Shown one piece after another: positions 46,514-57,700 of a stretch of DNA of 64,000 bases. Position numbers and translations under genes: made by a program. The first letter of the stretch is position 1; each line of letters starts with the position of its first letter. The stretch is from Udeniomyces pyricola (taxonomy: Eukaryota; Basidiomycota; Tremellomycetes; Cystofilobasidiales; Mrakiaceae), in assembly GCA_039545295.1 (NCBI GenBank), contig BCIK01000014.1:600976-664975 (forward strand), in the 5' to 3' direction. The notes under the pieces are model-generated. The model saw only the letters and a program-made list of their open reading frames with translations, made no database searches and had not been told where the DNA came from.

Positions 46514-49500
46514 TTCACTAGAACGAAGTCCGTCTTCGTCCACTTTCGTCACGACCAACCTTTCTCCAACCTTGACATCCTCGTAATTCCCCAACAAGAG
46601 TTTTCCGTGCTTCACGAGCGCGTCGACATCAAAGGCCTCATGTCCGAGTCGATGATGAAGGCTGGGCAACCCCCCAACCGCTGAACCTGCTGGTCGAGGA
46701 GGAGGAGGCATCGTCGACGGTGGGAAGACGTAGTCGACGACGTTAGGGGTGAAATTGAGGAGGACCAAACAGGTTTGAGTGTCGAGATGACGGAGGTAGA
46801 TGAAGATCTCTTCGTGTTTTGGGTCGAGGTGGATGAAGTCGCCGTAGATCTGGATGGGGTAGACAGTCATGTGAGAGAGAGAGGAGGGGACGGGGTTGGC
46901 GATTAAGGGGACGTGGGAGTGCTTGGTTTAGTCATACTCTTGAAGAGGACGGACAGATGTGCATTGTCACAGAACAAAAGAAAAAGAAAAAGGTACAAAG
47001 AAAGAAAAGGAAAGAGAAGGAGAGGGGGGGGGAAGAAGGGAGAAAGTGGAGGTTCTAAAACCCACGAGGATCTCATGTTCGTTACGCATCTGAAGGACCT
47101 TCCTCCAGAAGTTGAGGACGCTGTTCGGATCGGCATCCTAGATCACATCCCCATCGAGGAAAAAAAGAGTATTGGAGCAAAGCAACAAAACACAACCAAG
47201 ATGTCAGACAGAGTAGAGATGAAAAGAAGAGAAAAGAACAAAAGTCGTCGTTTATTTCAGCCGGATTTGGATTGGTGAGAAACGGGGGAGGGGGGAGGGG
47301 GGAGTGTTAGTGGAAGAAGGTGATGAAAGAAAGAGTTTGACAACGATTTTGAGCTTATTCCTCTTCTCTTAACCTTGACTTCCTCAATAAAAGGCACACG
47401 AACCTGGCTCTCTGCGTTCCATTCCTGATAGTCGTCATGGACTCGCATCCAAGGCTTGCCGGTAGTAAAGCCCGCATGAGGCCCAGCATTCCACTAATGA
47501 ACCATCCAAAGAGAACCAGGACCGGATACATGGGGGCGAAAACATCTCAGCTAAGTTGATGGTGAACATCATAAGGAAACCATGGGTGCCATCAGACTAC
47601 CAGTGAGGTGGGCCAAAAAAAACGATGTACTCACCTGCATAGGTGTTCGAGCGTTATCCCTGGCCTTGAGTCGGAGATCTGCCAAGAGATCACTCATGTC
47701 CGGATCCTCTTGTCCCCCGAGTTTCTTGCGATCTGCTAGCGTCTTGTTCCAAAAGTTGATTGTAGCCACGTCTTTGTACTCGTCCTGTCGGATGAAGCGA
47801 ACAGAATAGCGTACAACATCAGTCAACCCTGACGATTGCGGCTTGCCGGCGTTCTTGCTGACAGCAAACCCATCAAAGGTTACATCTCGCTGGTTCAGAA
47901 GCAGAAGAAGAGAACGAGTTTGGATTGAACGGTATGAACTGACTTTGGCGAACGTTGATGGCATGTTGATCTGACCAAGTTCTTGGCCTTGATACAGGTA
48001 GAGCGTGCCCGAGAGCGTCGCATGGAACAGGGCGAGAAGAGTGGCAGAGTGGGTTCGGTGGATTGGTGAATCGGAGGCGAAGCGAGTGATGGAGCGGGCT
48101 TGATCCTGAGATGAGGTCAAGTACAAACAAGACGGAGAACGATAGACAGAGATAGCACGACGGGTGATTTAGGTGTAGGGTGGAATCAGTTTGTTCGATA
48201 AGAGGTCTGTCAAGAGATTGGATTAATGGAGGAAACAAAGGCATCTCTTACGTGGTTCTCCAAGCTGAGTAGTGACAAGTAGAGGGTAGATGATCATAGT
48301 CAATCGTGGGATGTCTCGACTACCTCACCAGACGAAAGGCAAGCAGATCACTCACTACAGGCTGTTCCATCCACCCGCTTCGATCATGGTGTTTTGCCAT
48401 TTAGCGATGATGCCCTTGAGCGAACTGAGATTCCACTTCTTTGATCGCATCGGATGTTCCTCTGATCCATCAAGGTCGTGAAGCTCGAATTGAAAGATCA
48501 TCTGAAGCTCTTTTTCCTCGGGAAGGGTGTAAGGGATTAGCACCTTGGGATCGTGAGAGAAAGGCGTCTCGCCGACAGTCAAGACGTCGTATTCTGCACA
48601 AACCAACGTCAACAAGGACGTTGAGCCTGGTATTGACTGAATGAAGAGGAGAAGAAAAGGATGTGTGGATAAAGATCACGAACTGCTGAGCACTTCTCGG
48701 TGCATCTCCTTGATAAACTCGTGCACTCTAGGCCCGTTGGCCGTCAAAGCAAACGGAGGCTGAGTCGATTCTTCGGGCTCGAAAATTTCAGCGTCAGGCA
48801 ATCCTGGAACTTTGGAGATGAGATTGATGACGTCCATCTGAGGGCGTCGGTCAAAGGCAGCATCGACACGTCCAGTCAGCTCTCGACCGGATATGTTCTT
48901 TACACTAGGTCTTGCGAGAAAAAACTACAGGGCAACTCACTCGGAACCCATCAACACCTTTGTCAAGCCAGAACCTCATCAAGTCGTACACGGCTTCCCT
49001 GACTGGTTCGTGCTCCCAATTTAGGTCCGGTTGTTCGGGACAAAAGAGGTGGAGGTAGTACTCATCCGTTTGGGTGTCGTACCGCCAGGCCGGACCTGCG
49101 CATTACGATTGACGTCAGAGGGTGGTGGTATCTGCCAAAGGGACCCGAGGAGAAGTCAATAGTCAACGAAAGAACGTACCGCCAAAGACCGATCTCCAGT
49201 TGTTGGGCGGCGCTTTGACGCCTGTAGTGGGATCGACTTTGCCCTTCTTCCAGATATACCACGGTCGCTTGGGGTCATCCTTGGAGGAACGGGACGATTT
49301 GAACCAGTCGATTTGATCGCTTGTGTGATTCACGACCTGCAAGTATCGGTAGAAATCATGGAAGAAAAAGAAGTCATGAGGTACAAAAAGGTTGTTGGTG
49401 TGATTTCGGACCGATGCCGCACATGCCGCGATCGTTAACGAAAGGGACTTGGTGGACGTTGGGGTCGGATTAAGATAGTACAACGAACCAGATCCATGCT

Positions 49501-50065
49501 GTAAGAGGTGGTTGCATATCCATTTGTTTCATTAGAATGTTTTTCTCATCTGGCGTAGCTCCGGGCCCAGTATAGCGAAGTGAATGAGGACAAACATGAG
49601 CTTGAGCTTGCGATCGTGGATTTGCTCAAGCAGCTCGTCGAAATCGGCCATGGTCCCGTAGGGCTCCCAGATCTTGCGATAATTTGAGATGTCGTATCCA
49701 AGGTCGACCTGAGGAGAGTCATAGATGGGGCAGAGCCAAATGTAGTGGACCCCCAAACTCTTGATGTAATCGAGCTGGTCGATGATGCCGCGGAGATCGC
49801 CGTAGCCGTCTCCATTGGAGTCCTTGAACGATGCCTAGATATCATCGGAACGCATATAAATGAACGGAGTGAGGCAAGGATAGGCTGACATGACGTTATA
49901 AAGCAGGAGTCGAGCTTCCACAAGTGGAGAAAGGGCTGTGGGACTCGATGGTCTAGAGAGAACCGAGAGAGCGATGGAGTAGTAATGCCGAACCCGATCG
50001 GGATGACGTACAGGATAGATCTGGTAAATGGAGGCCGATTTCCAGTCTGCTTTTTGGACGTTCAT
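46436..50065 (-). CDS. GH13 alpha-glucosidase (maltase/isomaltase type)
   Basis: Hydrolyses terminal alpha-glucosidic bonds of maltose- or isomaltose-like sugars; no signal peptide, so probably cytosolic. Exons (minus): 50065-50012, 49834-49596, 49498-49489, 49336-49180, 49095-48941, 48837-48684, 48593-48356, 48264-48252, 48105-47944, 47784-47635, 47493-47404, 47137-47066, 46849-46436; 635 aa in frame. The start is ADWKSASIYQIYPASFKDSN. KLIMDLVVNHTSDQ depends on a 10-nt exon, and YLENHDQARSITRF depends on a 13-nt exon. Catalytic residues are nucleophile Asp207 (GFRMDVIN), acid/base Glu265 (TVGE) and Asp341 (ENHDQ), so the enz­yme looks active. A run of about ten Thr codons lies near the C terminus. 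Substrate preference cannot be set from motifs with certainty. Confidence 0.94.
46483..46513. repeat. Coding trinucleotide repeat encoding poly-Thr
   Basis: About ten GTC/CGT units (ACG on the coding strand) within the last exon of the alpha-glucosidase gene. Copy number changes would alter a poly-Thr stretch outside the catalytic core without shifting the frame. Confidence 0.9.
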
Positions 50066-50401
50066 AACGATGATGATGGGAATGCGTATGAGACGGATGT
50101 AGAGAGAACAGGATATGGAGATGGATGTCAAAGATCTTTGCCTGGGTATCAGTACGTCGATGGGGAGCGGGAAAGTCCTTGACTCGCTGTGGAGCAGTGA
50201 GTTATTATACGTTATTACGACAGTCGCGTTTGACCGGTGACCGAAATCAAACAAAAAAGTATATGGTTTGTTGCCTTTTTCTCCTTCTTCTTCTTTCTTC
50301 TTTCTCTCCTTTTCTTTCTCACGTTCGTGCTTTGTACGATTCTCTTGACCGCAACATGGCGTTTGAGCAACCTGCTTGAGGCAATGACATGCATCAACCC
50401 C
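50066..50401. other. Spacer between DUF1764 gene and alpha-glucosidase
   Basis: 336 bases between two minus-strand genes. It contains a CT-rich segment on the plus strand at 50275-50335. Presumed promoter of the alpha-glucosidase gene; no sugar-response site was identified. Confidence 0.5.
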
Positions 50402-51425
50402 TCAGAAACCTATTCGAATGCGCACAAGCCAGTCGACGAGATCAGCATGCAATCGTCGTGAACAGACGTGAGGACGTGGTAGTACATGAGGAAATGAGAT
50501 GGTGGTGAGGAGGAGGGAGAAACTTGGCACTCACAACAGTCGCAATCGAACGGGCACAATTCCGTGTCTGTCGAGCATCGGGAGAAGAAGGGAATAGGGG
50601 ATATCAGAGGGAACAGTTCTACAGATACTTGATGTGAATGCTCAGACAAATTGGACAAATCAAAGCATACCTCCTCCGCCTTCTGGATCGATGCCGAGAG
50701 CAGCTTCCTTGTAGATGGCGAATCCTTCGTCAGTCTTCCGTCCAGTCGAGACTGCAGGGTTGGGTAGATTCGCATTGCCCAAGTGTGGACACGTTAGTAT
50801 ATACATGGCTGGGATGAAGCGGCGTCCTTGTCATGGCTGATATCGCCTCCCCTGACTCCTCCTGCGCTTTCCAGCAAGTGTTTCGATTGCGATAGCAGAC
50901 AAGCGACTAAAGCTTACCGGCTCCTCCCTTAGTATTACTGAAAGCTGCCAGCTCCCTATCCAGCTCCGCGCTGTTTCCTTCGCCCCCAGCTAAGGTCTCA
51001 ACTTTCTTGCCGACGCCTGCACTTGGATCCAGGACCGTCTGCACTCGGGACGAATCGACGGGTGTCGGTTTAGTCTTTTTGCTAGGGGCCTCGTCCGAGG
51101 GAGCGGTGACGGTGGCGGCTTTCTTCTTCTTCTTCTTAGAGGCGGCTGATGAGGTAGGTGCCGAGGTGGTTGGCACGGCAGTCGAGGAAGATGACGCCGC
51201 TTTGCCAGAGAAGATGGAGTCGATATCAAAGGCAGCCGAAGGAGCTGATGGCTTGGAGACAGACGGCTTGGTACGCTTGGCCTTGTCAGAAGCGGTAGAG
51301 GACGATGCAGCGGCAGTGAGAGCAGGGGAGGCCGTGGCCGGTTTGGAGGGTTTGGAAGAAAGCTTGGTGTTTGATGATCGGTGGGAGGAGGAGGCCGACT
51401 TGGAGTTGGAGGTATCTTTGGGCAT
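50402..51425 (-). CDS. DUF1764 family protein
   Basis: Small conserved eukaryotic protein of unknown function. Exons (minus) 51425-50918, 50751-50671, 50567-50535 and 50409-50402 give 209 aa. The N-terminal two-thirds is a low-complexity Ser/Lys/Thr/Ala region with KKKKKK, probably disordered and nuclear. The conserved C terminus is built from three small exons: RKTDEGFAIYKEAALGI, then GGGDTELCPFDCDCCF. The Cys-rich CPFDCDCCF end is diagnostic. The last exon is only eight bases and supplies the final Cys-Phe and stop. It is divergent from the Pus9-type gene with 188 bases between start codons. Confidence 0.85.
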
Positions 51426-51613
51426 GGGTGTGGAGACTATGAGTGTATGGTGATTGTGCGGTAAGACAAGGATGGTATGAGGATGTTGGGGATAATATAT
51501 ATGTGTGTATATATATCTATCTGTAGTGGCGGATGTCAGGGCTGCTCGATAGATCACAACACACGGATTGAGCCGAAAAAGATCAGAGATTTCGATCCTC
51601 CGCGCCAACTTCC
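51426..51613. promoter_or_regulatory. Compact bidirectional promoter
   Basis: 188 bases separate the divergent starts of the DUF1764 and pseudouridine synthase genes, the shortest head-to-head gap in the window. TATATATGTGTGTATATATA-like sequence lies at 51495-51514. Co-regulation is inferred from the spacing. Confidence 0.6.
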
Positions 51614-54253
51614 ATGCTCCAGGCCGCCGCTCGCCGTCTCATGTCGTCCGGTTCTTCGCCATCGACCTTGCCATCATCAGCGGCCAAGGCGACCTCCAAG
51701 AAAGTCTATCCTCAGGGCCAAAACCCTGGTCTCCGTTACTGCGAGCCCTAGTGCGTCCCCATCTAGCCATTCCTTCCTTCCGGTATCTGCTTGCCTTGAC
51801 ATTCACCCTCATTCCCTGACCAATCTGTTCGATGCCTACCTCCCAGCTATTTTCCCTACAAGACCTATGCCAAGGAACGATGGATAGGCAGAGAGCTTCT
51901 CGAGGTTGTCAGCACTGAGTTTAGAGACAGGTACGCCAACGCCGTCTGACCCACCCATTCTCACCGACCCAATCGGAGCTGACTTCCGGCCGGTATTTGT
52001 TCCTTTTCATTCGCTTATCCTGACAGATCTGTCGACTACTACGTACTGCCTATCCTTTTGTATCTGGACAGCTCTGCCTGACTGGCGAAACGCTGACTCA
52101 ATGGTCTTGTCTTCCCTTTCGACGACAACCAGAGACACGCCATGGAGGCCGGCATCACGACCCTCAACGGCAAGCCAGCCGGTCCCACAACCGTCATCAA
52201 AAATGGAGATGCACTCCAGTAAGTCAAAGAAAATGACATGATGTACCGTACTAGGAGGAGCCCAAGAAATTCACTAACGATCCAGCACTCACGAAATAGA
52301 AACGTCGTCCACCGCCATGAGCCTGTTCGTATCGAGTCTTTCTTTCTCCCACATTGTGATCTCTAATCTTCATCTTCCCATTTCAGCCGTCCTCTGCACA
52401 GCACATATCCATGCAGTAGAACATGCTGACCTGACGCTACAATTTCTTTGATCCTTCAGCCTGTATCTGCCCACCCGATCCAGATCATCCACCAGGATCC
52501 AGCCGGCAAGTTCATCGTCATTGACAAGCCCGGCAGCGTACCCGTTCATCCAACCGGTCGATACACCAAGAACACCTGCACCGAGATGCTCATGAGCGAA
52601 GAGTTTGGCTTCCCAAAAGTCTATACCGTCAACCGGCTCGACCGATTGACTTCGGGCCTCATGTTCGTCGCGCTCGATCCTCAGACGGCGAGAAGCATCA
52701 TCAACGACTTCCATACGGGTCACGTCCGCAAGGAGTATGTCGCTCGATGCAAGGGAAAGTTCCCGGAGTGCGTACCTTTTCGTCTTTCCCATACCTGGGT
52801 TTACCTGCCTTCCTCGGGCTGACCATCCGTGCGATTCCGTTGTTCATCTGCAGAGAGGAGTTCACGCTCGACAAGCCGCTTCTGACTGTTGATCGGCAAA
52901 GCGGCCTGGTCATCGTCACGCCCGAGGGTAAAGAAGCCCAGACGACGTTCAAGCGACTCTTTTACGACGAGAAGCGCGATGAGAGCGTGGTTTCTTGCAA
53001 GCCCCTGACAGGGCGAAGTACGTCACTTGATTCAATAGATATGCTTGAGTTCAAAGCCTGACACTGACGCCTTCATCTTGACGCGGTACACTAGCCCATC
53101 AAATCCGAGTCCATCTGCAGTATCTTGGCCATCCTATTCCCAACGATCCAATCTACTCTCTGCCTTCGGTCTGGTCCGCCTCGGATTCGTTTGCCAAGGG
53201 GGGCATCGATCTCACCCCAGCTGAGAATCCCAACTACGCGCCGGACTACATGCCTCCTACCGATGGTAGTGCGACCACCTCAGATACTGCGCCTGGTTCT
53301 TCGACTGAATCAGATCGTGTTGAAGGCATCGTTGGCGGTGTCGAACAGGCCAAGCAAGTCGTCGCGCAACGCGTGCAGGATCTTCAGATTGCCAATGCTC
53401 AGAAAGAGGCGGAAAAGAAGGCTCAAGACGAAGCCAAGGCCAAGGGGGACAAATATCCCAAGGCCAAAAAGCTCATGCCGCGAGAGCTCGGATCTGATAT
53501 CGGTAGTAGTTCGCCCATCAAGCTCAGCCAGCAAGCGATTGAGATCATCCGACGACTCAGACGGATGAAGGACGAGTCCGAGGATTGGGCGAGGTACGTC
53601 GTGGCTCGTCGTCAGATGTTTAGCTCTCGAATTCGTCTGGGATCTGAGTTGATTGAATCGTCGCTTGATCTCTTTGAACGTTTGTTTCTAGATGGAAAGA
53701 TGTCGTACTCTACACTGAGGAAGCCGCCAAATCACCTGCCATCATCCACTCTCTCAAGAATCGCTTCGTCAACGATCCGTCGCTCCCCAAGAACCGTCAC
53801 TCTGACCGTACCGAATTTGCCTCTGTCAGCGCGACGTCTAACGACTCGGCCACCCCTGTATCGCCCACAACGGATCCTGACGATGCCTCTGGTTCATCAT
53901 TGGAGCCTCTCCCACGAGATTCGAGCCCGCCTGCCTCTCCGACTCAGGGCTTCACCCCACCTTCGGGCTTTTGTCCTCAGTGCTTCATTCCACTCGCTCC
54001 CGACCCCGACCCTGATCGTCTCTTTATCTACCTGCATGCGCTCCGATACCGTACGTCGTACGGCGAGTTTGAGACGGGAATGCCCATTTGGGCGAAAGAA
54101 GACTGGAATGGCGAGGAAGGGTGGGAGGTCAGGGCCAAGGGCCAGGGTCAGGGTGGAGAAGTGAAAAAGGTGATTGTCAAGGCAGATGGAGAAGTGATTG
54201 AGGAGATCATTTGTCCTCGCGAGGAAGAGAAGGAATGTGACAAGGTCAACTGA
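51614..54253 (+). CDS. PUS9: RluA-family tRNA pseudouridine synthase (Pus9/Rib2 type)
   Basis: Converts uridine to pseudouridine in tRNA (position 32 in yeast Pus8/Pus9). Exons 51614-51750, 51847-51930, 52027-52042, 52133-52218, 52300-52324, 52460-52767, 52854-53017, 53095-53593 and 53692-54253 give 626 aa. An S4-like start (GLRYCEPYYFPYKTYAKERW, RHAMEAGITTLNGKPAG) leads to NVVHRHEPPVSAHPI. The catalytic motif VNRLDRLTSGL holds Asp177, and the C-terminal RluA motif is [20 protein letters not shown]. A Lys/Glu-rich insert and a 200-residue extension with CPQC follow. No deaminase domain is present, so it is closer to Pus9 than to Rib2/Pus8. A 16-nt microexon is needed for the RSVDYY link. The first residues (MLQAAARRLMSS) could target mitochondria. 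Confidence 0.92.
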
Positions 54254-54742
54254 TTGATGATGACGTATATGTTAGCTACTACATAGTAGTAGACTACTGG
54301 CATGGCTTGCAACAGCATTGTAACACGCGCCGCTTGACCAGCTGCAGGTCGTGTGGTTGATATATCATCCTGATACTATCTGCGATGATGAGACGCAGGT
54401 GGCCGTAAATGAGCGTGATTCGAAACTAGGACATTATGATTGACTCTGGCTTTGATCACATAACAGCATGCTTCATCTGGCTGCATGTATATATGAATGT
54501 AGCTATAGACCTGATTCGGTGGGCGAATGCGATGCTGTTATAATATATATGTATTTCTGTATTTCGAAGACGCGCCCATATCTCGCTGTCTTGCCGGATG
54601 CGTCTACAGAATCCAGGAGAAGACCGACAAGTCCGACGATCGTCAACCAATCCTCCTCCTCTTCCTCCATTCCTGCCCTTGGTCCATGCTCTACGACACC
54701 CCACTCACCAACACTTGAGCACCAGCTAACGATCCTATCCCA
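54254..54742. other. Intergenic region, Pus9-type gene / WD40 gene
   Basis: 489 bases between tandem plus-strand genes. Lightly AT-rich with short TA runs (54541-54550); no CT-rich 3' flank as seen after several other genes. Presumed terminator and promoter only. Confidence 0.5.
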
Positions 54743-57700
54743 ATGCCCAACTTCTTTGGCAGCGCTCGGAACCCCTTCGACTCGTCCAACCTCAGCTCCA
54801 ACCCGGGCGGGGTCCGACGCGCCTCTGGCTTACGACCTCGCGGCTTTCCTGACCCATCCCTCGCGAACGAGAGAGGTGGCCTTCGCGCTTCTACGCTTTC
54901 CGATCCCGCTGCCAGGACTCGTACCGAGGATGCCCAACCCAACGAGGCCAGTAGGCGCGGGAGGGCCGCTGCACCTCCCGTCATCGTCGCGGCACCTGTC
55001 GTCCCTGCTACTACCGGGGCAGCTACCCCTTGCTTGTCTTCCTCCTCAAGCAATAACGCTTTCGCGTCGTCTTCATCTTCCTCTAATAACCCAATAACAT
55101 ACGAATCCTCAGCCCAGCCACCCTCATACCAGTTAACCCATCCTGCTCAGCAGTTGCATCATCAACAGCCCCGACCCAGGCGTAAGGGGCTGCCTTCGAA
55201 TCACGCGTCATCCACCTCCTACCTTTCGGCTTCAACCACAACTCATCCTCTGCCGGCGACGCCGTCAACTACATCACACGTCTCGCCTCGATTCGGACCA
55301 TACTCTCGCCGGCTCAGAGCCGAAGAGGCTACATCTCATGTTTCCAGCCCAAGACCAAAGCTGAAAAAGCGAAGGTCCCTGCTTCACCAGGCCTCGACGA
55401 CATCAAATCACGCCGCCTTCGCAGCTGGCACTGGCCATCATCCTCTTCCTATACGTCCACCTGACGCTGATCCAACACAAGAAGATATGTCCATGCCCCT
55501 CACACCGAACTTACCTCGCGTAACTGAGCCATACACATCGGAGTCTGCCGTCGAGCCGCCCTCAAACAACGATGCGACAGTGCTCCCGGCGGCGTCGGTC
55601 CCATCAACCTCTTCAAATCCGCCCGTGGATCCTCCTCGAATACCATCCTTGACCGAAGACCTCCTTGACCCCTCTATCACTCCCACTGCACCAAATACGG
55701 TCCCTGCTCCGACCGCTTCGCCTTCAGCCCCAAGTCCTGCACGCAAGCTTTCCCCATTCATCCGGCCCCCTTCAGCTGACGCTTCAGTGTCAAAGCCTAC
55801 ATCCCCCCGTATCCGTGCACTCTCCCGAAGCGCATCTGCCGCTCTGATACCCAAACTAGAGCCCGCGTCCCCCTCGATACCAGCATTCTGCCTACCGCAG
55901 CAATATCCGCCAGATGTCAAGCCATTCCGCTTTGTCAGCCCTTCACCTGTCCCTGAGGGGTTCCCCCTCCAACCTCAAAAGTCAGGGGCACTTCGATACT
56001 CGGTTGATCAGCTCCCTACAGCCTGTAAGACTATGGACAAGAAGCTCATGGGCAGTCGCAAGGCCGCTCGCAAGGCGTTTATCGAAGGGGCGATCAGGTT
56101 GCTTGGGAACGAGTCTAGGAGACCGATCGGAGGGGCTAAGTGGAGAGACGATGGTGTCGTAGTGGATTGGATACTTGACCTGGAAAAGGGTGTGAGGTGG
56201 GTTGAATGGCCGAGAAAGGGAATGAGCAAGAAGGAAAAGGAGACGTTTAGATCACAGCAGAAGAAGGGGCTGGAGGCGACTGGTGTGGACGTCACCGCGG
56301 TGAGGGAAGTACCGGGCGACAAAGGGATCGATCTCAAGTGGAGAAGAAGGGAAGCGGAAGCTCAAAGCTCAGTGGTAGTGGTTGCGGACCACAACCTGGA
56401 GAATATTAGCATGACAGCGAGCGCGGAGAGTATAGGCCCTCTTGAGGTATGCAGCCTTTGCCCTACCCATATGTATACATATATATCTTCGGCTAGGCTG
56501 ATACTCTGACCCCCGTTCATTACCTTGACAACACTTCACCAGTCAACTACTCCAGGTCTTGATGGCACAGCTGCTTCGACTTCAGGACAGATGAGCGGAG
56601 TTAAGACAGCCTGTACAGAGGTAGGTTGATCAACTCCTCGAGTTCCGATGCTTGATTGTTTTTTCATCGTCAGTCTTAGCTGAAATTTTGTCGCCATATT
56701 TATTTGTGAGAAGTCGTCATCAAAGAACCCCTTGCTTCTCCTCGCCCATGAGTCTTGTGTTTCGACCCTCGCTAGCGCCTCCGAAAGCATAGAGAACACG
56801 GAACCTGTGCACACCTTACCTCGCCCCTGGCTAAAACCAGTCTCCTTCAACGCTACCATCGCCTCAGCTCCTACGACGCCTTCGGCCCTTCATTCTGCTT
56901 CCTCCACCTCTTCAACAACGGCATCAACCCTCCACGCTGCTATCCTACCTTCGACACTGCGTACATCTTCCCATGTCATTTCTCGGGAAGAAGAAGAGGA
57001 ACTCCGTGAGCTGGAAGAGATGGAGCGACGGGCCAAGGAGCTCAAAGCCAAGATCGCGAGACGGAAGAGAGAGAGACTCGGTTCACTCGATCAGCCTATG
57101 GTATCGTCATCGTCGTCGTCGTTCTCTTTGGAGCAGTCGCCACTCAAGGAATCAGAGATCAAGAAACCGGATGAAGGAGGGAACGTTGACGTGCTCGTCA
57201 CGCGTCTGCCGGGTGATGCCAAGGAGCTCGAAGTTCGACGTTTCCTTGGGATGGCTTCGATGTGGGTTCTTCGCTGTTTCTTACACTCAAAAAAAGTCCT
57301 CTTTTCATGAGACGCTTGGTGGGTCGAACGGATGACTCACTTGACTCTCTGTCTTGTCTTTTATTGTACAGCATCGAGTATCAGCGTCTCGCTTCCCATG
57401 CGCTGGTCACGTTCCAAACTGAACGCGCTGCCTTGGACGCCGTTCGACTTCTCGATGGCAAGGATCTTCGACCAGGCATTTCCGTTTCTTTGACCATTGC
57501 TCACCGACGATCCGACGAGTTCAGCGCGCCTTCTTCGTTCCCTGCCATGGGTGTCAGTAATGCCGATACAGATCCTGCCCATTGCTCTTCGCCTGCGCTC
57601 ATCAGGCCAACACATTCATCGGGTCCAGCCTCTCCCATGGAAATGTCATCTGGCAGCCGTTCCCACCGATCCGACGGCCTCGGCTCAGTCCTTTCGACTA

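Noticed and set aside
47800..47870. Extra exon in the alpha-glucosidase gene between 47944 and 47784
   Set aside because: It would be open and in phase, but direct joining (FAKDEYKDVATINFW) matches the family's spacing exactly.
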